From NCBI GenBank assembly GCA_963702035.1, contig OY969700.1, positions 1,178,001-1,242,000 on the forward strand: a stretch of 64,000 bases of DNA, given 5' to 3'. The translations under genes and the position numbers were made by a program. Position 1 is the first letter of the stretch, and every line of letters begins with the position of its first letter. Below the pieces are notes generated by a model. The model did no database searches. It was not told the DNA's origin and saw only the letters and a program-made list of their open reading frames with translations. This DNA comes from VRUE01 sp963702035 (GTDB taxonomy: Bacteria; Actinomycetota; Thermoleophilia; Solirubrobacterales; 70-9). Below are positions 42,698 through 50,202 of this stretch, piece after piece.

Positions 42698-43813
42698 CTA
42701 GTGTCCCGAGGCGCTCTCGAGCTGCTCGATGCCGCTGGCGCGCTGGCCACCGGCGGACAGCATCAGTTTGAAGTCGTGCGGACTGGAGGCGTAGTCGAGC
42801 GCGACCTGCTCGGCGATCTTGCCCTCCATCACATAGCGCAGCAGGGACTGGTCGAAGGTGCGCATGCCGTAGTACTCGCCCTCGGCGATCACCTCGGTGA
42901 TCTTGCCGGTTTCGTCGGGGTTGAGGATCAGGTCCTGGACGCGGCCGGTGACGACGAGCACCTCGGAGGCGGGAACGCGGCCCTTGCCGGTGATGTCGGG
43001 GACGAGGCGCTGCGCGATCGCCCCTTTCAGGGTCGAGGCGAGCATCACGCGGGCCTGGTGTTGGAGGTGGGGGGGGAAGAAGTCGATGATCCGGTTGATC
43101 GTCTCGGTGGCGTCGAGGGTGTGGACGGTGGAGAGCACGAGGTGGCCGGTCTCGGCCGCGGAGAGCGCCGTGCGCACGGTCTCCTCGTCGCGCATCTCGC
43201 CGATCAGGATCACGTCGGGGTCCTGGCGCAGGACGCGGCGCATCGCCCGGCCGAAGCTCTCGGTGTCGGAGCCGACCTCGCGCTGGTTGACGATCGAGCC
43301 TTTGTCTTCGTGCAGGTACTCGATCGGGTCCTCGAGCGTGACGATGTGATGCGCCCGGGTGCGATTGATGTGGTCGATCATCGCCGCCAGGGTCGTGCTC
43401 TTGCCCGAGCCGGTGGTGCCGGTGACGAGGATGATCCCGCGCTGCTCCTCGGCCAGGTTGGTGACCACCTCGGGCAGGCCGAGGTCCTCGACCGAGCGGA
43501 TTTCGAAGGGGATCGCGCGGCAGACGATCGAGGTCGAGCCGCGCTGTTTGAAGACGTTGACGCGGAAGCGCGAGAGGCCGGGGATCGCGTAGGAGAAGTC
43601 GGCCTCGCCGGATTCCTCGAACTCGGTCAGCGAGCGCACCTCGGCGATGTCGTGGAAGGCCTTCTCGGTGTCCTCGCCGCTGAGCGGCTCAAAGCCCTCC
43701 AGGCCCGCCAGCTCCCCGTGCAGGCGGATCGTCGGCGGCGCCGCCACCTTGACGTGAAGGTCTGAGCCACCCCGCTCGACGAGCGTGCGCAGCGCTGAGT
43801 CGATCTCGAACAT
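42698..43813 (-). CDS. Second PilT-family pilus ATPase
   Basis: The 371-residue paralogue of pilT (838-1983) has ERGGSDLHVKV near the N-terminus, Walker A TGTTGSGKSTT (about 124), Walker B VILIGEMRDEETV, and LPEVVTNLAEEQRGIILVTG. The C-terminal region has VLVVTGRVQDLILNPDET instead of the AIRNLIREGK signature, which is closer to PilU or accessory PilT types. It lies far from the other pilus genes, in a run methyltransferase - pilT2 - cation exchanger. It could act as an auxiliary retraction motor. Confidence 0.9.
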   Translation of the reverse strand: MFEIDSALRTLVERGGSDLHVKVAAPPTIRLHGELAGLEGFEPLSGEDTEKAFHDIAEVRSLTEFEESGEADFSYAIPGLSRFRVNVFKQRGSTSIVCRAIPFEIRSVEDLGLPEVVTNLAEEQRGIILVTGTTGSGKSTTLAAMIDHINRTRAHHIVTLEDPIEYLHEDKGSIVNQREVGSDTESFGRAMRRVLRQDPDVILIGEMRDEETVRTALSAAETGHLVLSTVHTLDATETINRIIDFFPPHLQHQARVMLASTLKGAIAQRLVPDITGKGRVPASEVLVVTGRVQDLILNPDETGKITEVIAEGEYYGMRTFDQSLLRYVMEGKIAEQVALDYASSPHDFKLMLSAGGQRASGIEQLESASGH

Positions 43814-43860
43814 CGGGGCCTTTATCGGCGGCGATGCCCGGCTTCATTAGTCCGCTCGGC

Positions 43861-44646
43861 TCAGGCGGCGGCGTCGGGAGGCCCCTTGCGGCCCTCGACG
43901 AAGATCTCGAACTGCGATGGCTTCGGCTTGCGGGCTTTGCCGCTGCCGGCGAAGGTGTTGGCGAGGCGCATGCCGACCGACGCGTAGATCTCGGCCAGTT
44001 CCTCGGCGGTGTAGAGGCGCTGGCGGAAGGGGATCTCCTCGTATTTCTCGAAGACCTCGCCGAGGCGGATCGGCACCGTCGAGCCTTCGATGTAGCGGTC
44101 CTCGGCGTTCCAGTGGTGGTCGGAGAGTTCGAGCGTCGACTCGCCGACGATCCAGGATTTCAGCGGCAGGTGCTTTTCGGCGTGGAGGACGTTGGGCAAC
44201 TGCACGAGGTGGCCGCCGCCCTCGCGCAGCGCCTGTGCGACGACCTCGAAGGTGCGGTAATTCTCGGCGTCGGTCTCGAAGTAGCCGACCGCGCCGTCGT
44301 TGAGGCTGAGCACGAGGTCGAACTCGTCGCTGAGGGTGAGCTCGCGCAGGTCGGCCTGTATGAAGGCGACGTCGAGCGACTGGGCCTCGGCCTCGCGCTC
44401 GGCCATCTCGAGCAGGTCGGGAGAGATGTTGACGCCGACCACCTCGAAGCCGCGCCGCCGCAGCTCCAGCGAGTGGCGGCCGATGCCGCAGGCGAGGTCG
44501 AGCACGCGCTCTCCCCCCTCGGGCCGCAGCATCGTCAGCGCCCGGTCGACTTCGGCCTCGGTCCTATCGGCCCAGGGCATCGCCGCCGTGATCGGCGGAA
44601 AGCCCGAGCGGTACCAGTTGGATGGTACTTCGACTGCGCTTCCCAT
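43861..44646 (-). CDS. Class I SAM-dependent methyltransferase
   Basis: The 261-residue protein has the SAM-binding motif I RVLDLACGIGRHSLELRRRG (about 50-69), motif II GVNISPDLLEMAE and the motif IV region FDLVLSLNDGAVGY. The target is not indicated; small-molecule methyltransferases with this architecture are common. A TATAAA box lies 11 bases before the ATG, so the mRNA leader is only a few bases long. Two genes (pilT2 and the exchanger) follow on the same strand with short gaps. Confidence 0.88.
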   Translation of the reverse strand: MGSAVEVPSNWYRSGFPPITAAMPWADRTEAEVDRALTMLRPEGGERVLDLACGIGRHSLELRRRGFEVVGVNISPDLLEMAEREAEAQSLDVAFIQADLRELTLSDEFDLVLSLNDGAVGYFETDAENYRTFEVVAQALREGGGHLVQLPNVLHAEKHLPLKSWIVGESTLELSDHHWNAEDRYIEGSTVPIRLGEVFEKYEEIPFRQRLYTAEELAEIYASVGMRLANTFAGSGKARKPKPSQFEIFVEGRKGPPDAAA

Positions 44647-44657
44647 TGCTCGGAAAC

Positions 44658-44663
44658 TTTATA
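44658..44663 (-). promoter_or_regulatory. -10 box for the methyltransferase gene
   Basis: TATAAA ends 11 bases before the ATG at 44646 on the minus strand, implying a near-leaderless mRNA. No good -35 match is seen. Confidence 0.5.
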
Positions 44664-44720
44664 CTATTGAGCAGCCCCGTCGCACGTAGGGCCAGCCATC
44701 GGCCCCGCGCGGGAAGCTGC

Positions 44721-45749
44721 CTACTGAGACTGGGATTCGGCCAGCCCTTCGAACAGTTCGCCGAGGCTTTCGCCGCCTTCTTCGCCCTGCAGCAGGCCGA
44801 GCAGTTCGATCGGGTTGATGCCGAGCTTGAGGAAGAGCTTGCTCAGCGGCTTGGCGTTGGCGGGCGCGGAGATCGTCTGTTCCTCGTTGACTTCGGTCAG
44901 CTTCAGGTCGAGGTCGATTTCGACGCTCTTGGGACCGCTGCCGCCGTTCTGGGGTTTGAGCTTCAACCGGGCCGAGATCCGGCGCACGATGTTGTCGTCG
45001 CCGACGTAGACGTCGACGTGGGCGCGCTTCACGGCGTCGCCGACCTGGCTCTTCGCCTTGTCGACTTCGGACTTCGACGGCAGCGGGCCGGCGGCGGCGA
45101 GCTGGGCGCGGCAGGCCTGGCTTTCGACCACTTCAAGCACCGAGTCGATCGCGCCGGAGACGTCGAGGTCGCCGCTGACCTTGGTGGTGCTGGTGCCGCC
45201 GACATCGGCGCTGCCTTCGTTGCTGCCGTTTTCGAGGAAGTCGGCGACTTTCAACGTGCCGAATTCTTCCTGGCAGGCGGCGACGCCGTCGGCGCCGGTT
45301 TCGGCGCCGCCTTCGCGCTGGGCCTGGGCAAGCGCCGATTCGACGAAGCTGAAGGTCGTCGGGTCGACTTCGTACTCGGTCCCTTCGTAGTTGACGAAGG
45401 CGGTGTTGGGGAGCAGCACGAGGCCACCGGTGAAATCGATCTTCTTGCCCTTGAACCTGCCCTTCGCCGTGGCGTTCATGTCGAGCCGCGGCAGGCTTCC
45501 CTTGCCTTCGTCCTGGAAGGGACCGGAGAGGCTGACGTTGAGATTGCCGCCTTCGGGACCCTGGGCCTTGACGCCGAGAGAGAGGTCGATGTTGCCGCTT
45601 TCGATCCCCTGCAGGGTCGCTTCGCCGAGAACCGTCTGCGGGCTCTCGCCACTCTTGTCGCTGCCTCCGCCGCAGGCGACCAAGACGATGCTCGTCGCGA
45701 CCAGGGCAACGGCAGCGACGACGGCGTAGAGGAAACGGGGATGACTCAA
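44721..45749 (-). CDS. LppX/LprG-like lipoprotein
   Basis: The 342-residue protein has a lipobox LVAC (Cys near residue 26) after a typical signal helix. It then carries a long beta-rich domain with ligand-barrel character: SGNIDLSLGVKAQGPEGGNL ... RFKGKKIDFTGGLVLLPNTA ... EYEVDPTTFSFVESALAQAQ. The overall plan (lipoprotein with an LppX/LolA-like barrel) fits envelope lipid carriers of actinobacteria. Two cysteines (ACQEE; QACRA) may form a disulphide. The gene is followed by the methyltransferase 74 bases downstream. Confidence 0.8.
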   Translation of the reverse strand: MSHPRFLYAVVAAVALVATSIVLVACGGGSDKSGESPQTVLGEATLQGIESGNIDLSLGVKAQGPEGGNLNVSLSGPFQDEGKGSLPRLDMNATAKGRFKGKKIDFTGGLVLLPNTAFVNYEGTEYEVDPTTFSFVESALAQAQREGGAETGADGVAACQEEFGTLKVADFLENGSNEGSADVGGTSTTKVSGDLDVSGAIDSVLEVVESQACRAQLAAAGPLPSKSEVDKAKSQVGDAVKRAHVDVYVGDDNIVRRISARLKLKPQNGGSGPKSVEIDLDLKLTEVNEEQTISAPANAKPLSKLFLKLGINPIELLGLLQGEEGGESLGELFEGLAESQSQ

Positions 45750-45845
45750 GGCGGGGCCTCCTGGGCTTTGGAGTGCGGTTGCGGGATCGTAAGGCTAGAC
45801 GGTCTCTTAAGGGGCCCTTTCGCGAAATGACTCAGAAGGGTCGCC

Positions 45846-46082
45846 TCAACGGTCCTTGAGCCGTTCGAGCCGCTGCGGAGTGCTTTCAGTCAGGTTGAGC
45901 GCCAGCGGGAAGAGGAAGGCGCCGAGGAAGATCAGCGCGATGCCGGCGGCGACCAGCCAGCGCAGCCCGGTCAGGTGGCCGAGGATGCCGACGGCGAAGC
46001 CGATCAGCATCAGGGCGACGTAGGGGCCGGCGCTGTGCGGGAGCAGCGCGGCGAAGGAGACGGCGAGGGCGAGGTGGAACAC
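45846..46082 (-). CDS. Small two-helix membrane protein
   Basis: The 78-residue product has two or three hydrophobic stretches (MFHLALAVSFAALLP; VALMLIGFAVGILGHLTGL; GIALIFLGAFLFPLALNL) and a short charged tail. Start ATG 46082 is 22 bases from the divergent moxR start. Its function is unknown. Confidence 0.65.
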   Translation of the reverse strand: MFHLALAVSFAALLPHSAGPYVALMLIGFAVGILGHLTGLRWLVAAGIALIFLGAFLFPLALNLTESTPQRLERLKDR

Positions 46083-46104
46083 CGGCGCGGATTATCATCG
46101 CCCG

Positions 46105-47064
46105 ATGGCCGAGGCGCAGGCACCCGCATCCGTAGCCGAGACGAAGGACGCCCTGGCGGCGGCGAGCTACCTCGCCGACGAGTCGGCGGCGCTGGTCTCC
46201 TTCCTCGCCCAGCGGCTCGGCAAGCCGGTCCTGGTCGAGGGCCCGGCGGGGGTCGGCAAGACCGAGCTGGCCAAGGCGCTCTCGCGAGCCACCGGGCGCG
46301 AGCTGATCCGCCTGCAGTGCTACGAGGGGCTCGACGAGGCCAAGGCCCTATATGAGTGGAACTACCGCAAACAACTTCTCTGGATTCAGGCCGCCGGCAA
46401 AGACCAGGCCGCCCCCGGACGCGGGAATGAGGACCCATCCATATCTGATTCTTTGGGTCCTCATGGGAGCAGAGGAGGCGGCGTTTTCTCTGACATCTTC
46501 TCGGAGGAGTTCCTGCTCGAGCGGCCGCTGATGCAGGCGATCGCCAGCCCCGAGCCGGTGGTCCTCCTGATCGACGAGATCGACAAGACCGACCAGGAGT
46601 TCGAGGCGATGCTGCTCGAGCTGCTCTCCGACTTCCAGATCACGATCCCCGAGCTCGGCCAGGTCTCGGCGACCTCGATGCCGATCGTCGTCCTCACCTC
46701 GAACAACTCGCGCGAGCTGACCGAGGCGCTGAAGCGGCGCTGCCTCTACCTCTGGCTCGACTACCCCGAGATGGAGCGCGAGATGGAGATCGTCCGCCTG
46801 CACGCGCCGGACCTCTCCGAGGCGCTGACCCGGCGGCTGGTCGAGGTGGTGCGGATGGTGCGCGCGCTCGACCTCAAGAAGCCTCCCTCGATCGCCGAGA
46901 CGATCGACTGGGCGCGGACGCTGCTGCTGATGGGCGCCGAGGACATCGACCGCGAGACCTTCGCGCAGTCGATGTCGATCATCGTCAAGCACCGCACCGA
47001 TATCGACCTGGTCGCCGAGCGGGTGGGGATGAAGCTCTCGGCTCCGACCCAGGCGTCGCCATGA
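46105..47064 (+). CDS. moxR: MoxR-type AAA+ ATPase with an in-frame insertion
   Basis: The 319-residue protein has Walker A VEGPAGVGKTELAKALSRAT (about 44-63), family motif QCYEGLDEAKALYEWNYRKQ (71-90), Walker B PVVLLIDEIDKTD and sensor VVLTSNNSRELTEALKRRC. Between the conserved QLLWIQAAG and FSDIFSEEF, about 28 residues (98-126, GRGNEDPSISDSLGPHGSRG) are inserted compared with the usual family sequence. Their DNA contains an 11-bp inverted repeat. MoxR ATPases act with VWA proteins to mature metal-containing or oxidase complexes; the VWA partner lies just downstream. Confidence 0.9.
   Translation: MAEAQAPASVAETKDALAAASYLADESAALVSFLAQRLGKPVLVEGPAGVGKTELAKALSRATGRELIRLQCYEGLDEAKALYEWNYRKQLLWIQAAGKDQAAPGRGNEDPSISDSLGPHGSRGGGVFSDIFSEEFLLERPLMQAIASPEPVVLLIDEIDKTDQEFEAMLLELLSDFQITIPELGQVSATSMPIVVLTSNNSRELTEALKRRCLYLWLDYPEMEREMEIVRLHAPDLSEALTRRLVEVVRMVRALDLKKPPSIAETIDWARTLLLMGAEDIDRETFAQSMSIIVKHRTDIDLVAERVGMKLSAPTQASP
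46427..46464. repeat. Inverted repeat inside the moxR insertion
   Basis: Arms ATGAGGACCCA and TGGGTCCTCAT (11 bp, perfect) are separated by 16 AT-richer bases. They lie exactly within the extra segment of the MoxR protein, suggesting that the segment entered as a palindromic element kept in frame. Confidence 0.6.
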
Positions 47065-47070
47065 ACGTCC

Positions 47071-47109
47071 GACCTGCATCCGACCCCTATTTGGGGTTCG
47101 ATGCAGGTC
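47071..47109. repeat. Hairpin between moxR and the VWA gene
   Basis: GACCTGCATC and GATGCAGGTC (10-bp arms) enclose a second nested stem (ACCCC / GGGGT), forming a ~39-base hairpin in the 55-base gap between the two genes. It could attenuate or stabilise the shared mRNA. Confidence 0.6.
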
Positions 47110-47119
47110 AGGTGTCGAG

Positions 47120-48535
47120 ATGAGCCCCGCCTCCCCCTACGGGCCACGGGCTGAGACCGGCCCTCCCGGGCTGGCCGCGAAGCTGCTCGGCTTCTGCGAG
47201 GAGCTGCGCGGCGAGGGCGTGGCGGTCGGCACCTCGGAGATCCTCGACGCCTTCGCCGCGCTCGAACAGGTGCCCTGGGAGTCGCGCGATGACTTCCGCG
47301 AGGCGCTGGCGACGACGATCGCCAAGTCCCAGGAGGACCGGCGGCTGTTCGAGCTGCTCTTCGAGCGCTGGTTCTTCCGCGCCGCCGAGGCGGAGGCGAT
47401 CGAGCGCGAGATCGCCGAGACCGAGCAGCGCCACGAGGGCGCCGGGCGGCTCGACATCGACGAGCTGCGCGAGCAGATCCGCCAGGCGATAATCGACGGC
47501 GACGAGGGCCAGATGCGCGATCTTGCGCGGCTGGCGATCGCCGCCTTCGGGCAACAGGGCGAGGGCTCAGGCGTGGTCGGCGTCGACGTGCAGCGGATCC
47601 GCCGCACGCTGGAGCTCTCGGCCGGGACGCAGCCACAGGGGCAGGCGGCCGACGGCGCCGCCGAGCTGCCGCCGATCGACCGCGACCAGCTCAACCGCTT
47701 CGAGCGCCACCTGCGCCGCGAGCTCGAACGCGACCTGATCGAGCGCACCGAGACCCTCCCCCCCTCGCGCCCCCTGGCCGAGCTCGACCGGGCGCTGCCG
47801 ACCAGCCCCACGCAGGACCTCGCGGCGGTCCACCGGGCGGTCTCGCAGATGAAGCGCCGCCTGGCGACGCTCGGCCACGAGCAGCGCGGGCGGCGCAAGG
47901 CGCGGACGGTTGACGTGCGGCGGACGATGCGCGCCTCGCTGGAGACCGGCGGCGTGCCGATGCACCTGCGCTACCGGCCGAAGCGGCCGCGCCGGCCGGA
48001 GATCTACGTGCTCTGCGACGTGTTAACCAGCGTCACCTCGGCCAGCGTCTTCTTCCTCTCGGTCCTGCACGCCCTGCACGACTCGTTCCGCAAACTGCGC
48101 AGCTTCGTCTTCATCGAGCGGATCTCCGAGGTCACCGAGATCTTCGAGCACGAGCGCGACTTCCGCGAGATCGCCCGGCGGATCTCCAGCGAGGGCGGCG
48201 TCGCCGACGTCTCCGGCTACACCGACTACGGCCGCGTCTGGCTCGAGTTCCTGACCGAGATCTCCGACGACCTCGACCCGCGCTCGACCGTGATCGTGCT
48301 CGGCGACGCCCGCACCAACGGCCGCGAGCCCCACGCCGAGGTCTTCGCCCAGGTATCGGAGCGCGCCGGCCGCCTCTTCTGGCTCAACCCCGAGCCAAAG
48401 CTCTACTGGAACTACGGCGACTCGGTGATGGCCGCCTACGAGCGCCACTGCGACGGCGCCTTCGAGTGCTGGACGACGAGGCACCTGGAGAACTTCGTAA
48501 ACGTGGTCGCGGGAGGAGTTCCCACGGCAGAGTGA
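47120..48535 (+). CDS. CoxE-like VWA-domain protein with altered MIDAS motif
   Basis: The 471-residue protein has a charged helical N-terminal part (about 1-280) with many Glu/Arg repeats and a C-terminal VWA domain (about 290-460: RPEIYVLCDVLTSVTSASVF; FVFIERISEVTEIFEHERDF; RSTVIVLGDARTNG). In MIDAS-containing members the core reads D-x-S-x-S. Here it is DVLTS, with Leu from a rare TTA codon replacing the first Ser, while the Asp and second Ser remain. Metal binding may be weakened. It forms an operon with the MoxR ATPase and would act as its co-chaperone partner. The exact client complex is not encoded here. Confidence 0.88.
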   Translation: MSPASPYGPRAETGPPGLAAKLLGFCEELRGEGVAVGTSEILDAFAALEQVPWESRDDFREALATTIAKSQEDRRLFELLFERWFFRAAEAEAIEREIAETEQRHEGAGRLDIDELREQIRQAIIDGDEGQMRDLARLAIAAFGQQGEGSGVVGVDVQRIRRTLELSAGTQPQGQAADGAAELPPIDRDQLNRFERHLRRELERDLIERTETLPPSRPLAELDRALPTSPTQDLAAVHRAVSQMKRRLATLGHEQRGRRKARTVDVRRTMRASLETGGVPMHLRYRPKRPRRPEIYVLCDVLTSVTSASVFFLSVLHALHDSFRKLRSFVFIERISEVTEIFEHERDFREIARRISSEGGVADVSGYTDYGRVWLEFLTEISDDLDPRSTVIVLGDARTNGREPHAEVFAQVSERAGRLFWLNPEPKLYWNYGDSVMAAYERHCDGAFECWTTRHLENFVNVVAGGVPTAE

Positions 48536-48559
48536 TCGCAGAGTCGCCGGTAGCAGACA

Positions 48560-48943
48560 TCAAGTCGGCATCGTCCGAACAACCTCTTCCGGACCCGTGA
48601 GCGCTTCGATGTCGCTCGGGTCCGAGGTCAGGACGATGGCTTCGCGCTCGACCGCACAGCAGACGACGTGGGCATCGACCACATCACTGCCCGCACGAGC
48701 GCCGAGCCTTACGCCGATCTCCCTGCCCCGATCCTCATTCAACGAATCGACTTCCGCCACCTCGAGCAGCTTTGCCAGCCTCGCCGCCTTCGGCCCGCCC
48801 CGCCACACCTGAGCCAACACGCTGGCTGGGATAACGGGACCGTCGCCGCGCTTCTCCGCGTACTCGGCGAGCGCAAGCATCATCTCGCTCCCCCGCTCGA
48901 GGCCGATCAGCGCTCCCGCGTCGAGGACGAGATTTCTGCCCAT
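48560..48943 (-). CDS. PIN-domain toxin (VapC-like)
   Basis: Start ATG 48943 follows GGAGAAGG. The 127-residue PIN domain has the first Asp in LVLDAGALIGLERGSEM, a Glu in VAEVDSLNEDRG, and the later acidic sites in GSDVVDAHVVCCAVE and VLTSDPSDIEAL. The start overlaps the antitoxin gene by 37 bases. It is an intact toxin candidate in a module whose leader (49205-49274) is shared with two unrelated-looking modules. VapC-type proteins are Mg-dependent RNases. Confidence 0.87.
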   Translation of the reverse strand: MGRNLVLDAGALIGLERGSEMMLALAEYAEKRGDGPVIPASVLAQVWRGGPKAARLAKLLEVAEVDSLNEDRGREIGVRLGARAGSDVVDAHVVCCAVEREAIVLTSDPSDIEALTGPEEVVRTMPT

Positions 48944-49179
48944 GCCTTCTCCAGTTCCCTGCGCGCCCATTCCCTGGCCTCCTCGCTAATCGGGCCGAAC
49001 TCTTCTTCCCAAAGCTCGACGTATTCCCGCATCGCCTGATGTCGCTTCTGTCTTGTGAGCGATCTTTCCACCGCCGCCGAGAGGTTCGGGGCCTTCCCCG
49101 CCTCGACGTCCGCACGGACGGCCTCAAGCGCCTCCGGCGCGACCGAGATCGTGACCCGTTCTTTCATACGCAGCATCAT
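48907..49179 (-). CDS. Ribbon-helix-helix antitoxin
   Basis: Start ATG 49179 follows a strong AGGAGG; a second ATG is adjacent. The N-terminus (RVTISVAPEALEAVRADVEA; NLSAAVERSLTRQ) is a ribbon-helix-helix DNA-binding domain. The C-terminal part is acidic and helical (MREYVELWEEEFGPISEEA) and would wrap the PIN toxin. The two genes overlap and are under the conserved leader element, with a ~25-base transcribed leader carrying its own ribosome-binding site. Confidence 0.85.
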   Translation of the reverse strand: MMLRMKERVTISVAPEALEAVRADVEAGKAPNLSAAVERSLTRQKRHQAMREYVELWEEEFGPISEEAREWARRELEKAWAEISSSTRER

Positions 49180-49204
49180 ACACCTCCTCTCGGGGTCTCC
49201 GCGA

Positions 49205-49274
49205 TGACGCTACGCGGCCCGGACGCGCGTGTGGCGCGTGGATTCAAAGAATTGCGCGCTGACTTTGTGCCAAA
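49205..49274 (-). promoter_or_regulatory. Conserved TA-module leader element, copy C
   Basis: On the minus strand it reads TTGGCACAAAG, eight bases, CAATTCTTTGAATC, the inverted repeat ACGCGC-CACAC-GCGCGT, nine bases, TAGCGTC. It is the closest match to copy A, with 13-14 identical bases on each side of the repeat. It precedes the VapBC-like pair, and its far side abuts the DUF4389 remnant on the plus strand. Confidence 0.7.
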
Positions 49275-49280
49275 ACCCGC

Positions 49281-49443
49281 ATTCCGCCCGAGCGCCTCGA
49301 GCGGGGCCTGCCGCTGGTCAAGTGGCTGCTCGCCATCCCCCACTACTTCGTCCTCTTCTTCCTCTACATCGGCGCCTTCTCCGCCGTGGTCTTCGCCTGG
49401 TTCGCGATCCGACCAGTACCCGCCGTTCCGGCTGAAGCCCTGA
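49281..49443 (+). pseudogene. DUF4389 gene remnant
   Basis: A plus-strand stretch encodes RLERGLPLVKWLLAIPHYFV followed by LFFLYIGAFSAVVFAWFAI, the family-typical membrane segment of DUF4389 proteins. It is followed in another frame by YPPFRLKP and a stop, which resembles the C-terminal end of the same family. The intervening ~100 residues and the N-terminus are missing. This is a deleted gene fragment directly at the edge of leader copy C. Confidence 0.6.
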
Positions 49444-49618
49444 GCCAAGGACATATCCCGGTAGGGGTCCCTATAACTTTTTCGAGTTGTGATCTACCCC
49501 CGATTCGATGGGGTTGGGTTTCTAGAGTCCTTCGGCCCCAAGGATCGGCCGAGGTGAGATCGCCGGGCCTGAGCACCGGCGGCGTCGGCGAGCGCTCCCG
49601 AGCACTCACCCAGGTGCT
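49444..49618. other. Non-coding gap inside the TA island
   Basis: No supported gene lies between the DUF4389 remnant and the DUF2283 gene. It contains a short AT-richer patch (CCTATAACTTTTTCGAG, near 49470-49486). Confidence 0.5.
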
Positions 49619-49912
49619 CTATGCGACCAGTGCGGGGGCCAGGTCCCTCGCAGAGGTCTCGAGCCGCTCCAAGGTCGGGTCCGACCCGGGGACCGAAACA
49701 GTGATCCGCCCATCACGCTCAGCCAGCCATTTCGCGTTGACGACGGTGATGCCGATGATTTCGTCAGCCTCGTTCAATCTGATTGCGTGCCCCTCCAACG
49801 AGGGCAGGGTCTCCTTTGCCGGAGCGGGCTTTCCGCGGCTCAAGTAGAGGACATCTACCTCAGCGTCGTAAAAGACGCTGTCGAATAGCTGAGCCCCAAG
49901 ACGTACGATCAT
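49619..49912 (-). CDS. DUF2283-family protein, second copy
   Basis: This 97-residue protein matches 23415-23708: DVLYLSRGKP, EGHAIRLNEADEIIGITVVN, WLAERDGRITVSVP and LETSARDLAPALVA, about 60% identical throughout. Its start overlaps the stop of the upstream toxin-like gene by four bases, as in the first copy. It is a putative antitoxin or regulatory partner. Confidence 0.78.
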   Translation of the reverse strand: MIVRLGAQLFDSVFYDAEVDVLYLSRGKPAPAKETLPSLEGHAIRLNEADEIIGITVVNAKWLAERDGRITVSVPGSDPTLERLETSARDLAPALVA

Positions 49913-50202
49913 CGCCTCTGCCCCGGCCTCGGGTTGACCGTCTGAGGAAATGCCGTAACGACCCGGTCGAAGTCTCCGCGGAATTCGACGATCACCCGAA
50001 TCCAGCGCTGCGGTCCACCGCGCCTGAACAACCGCTCCCGCCCGGGCGTCACGTCAGGCTCTCGATGAGCTGGGTGTTCAATGGTCCGTATGACGTCCCG
50101 CATTGAATCGACCATATCTGGGTGCTCCATTCGAACGTGGACCCACCGGTCCCAGCTAAGTTCAACATAGCGCCCGTCTGAACCTCGGACAAGAAGTATC
50201 AC
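49909..50202 (-). CDS. Putative BECR/DUF4258-like toxin, second copy
   Basis: The 97-residue GTG-started product matches 23125-23418 (MILLVRGSDGRYVEL, W.HVR.EHP, IEHPAHREPDVTPGRERLF, RWIRVIVEF, RVVTAFPQTV). Start codon and first residues are identical to copy one. Its open frame lies within the extended, out-of-frame tail of the broken cysA gene, so its insertion appears to have shortened cysA. Toxin activity is inferred. Confidence 0.75.
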   Translation of the reverse strand: MILLVRGSDGRYVELSWDRWVHVRMEHPDMVDSMRDVIRTIEHPAHREPDVTPGRERLFRRGGPQRWIRVIVEFRGDFDRVVTAFPQTVNPRPGQRR

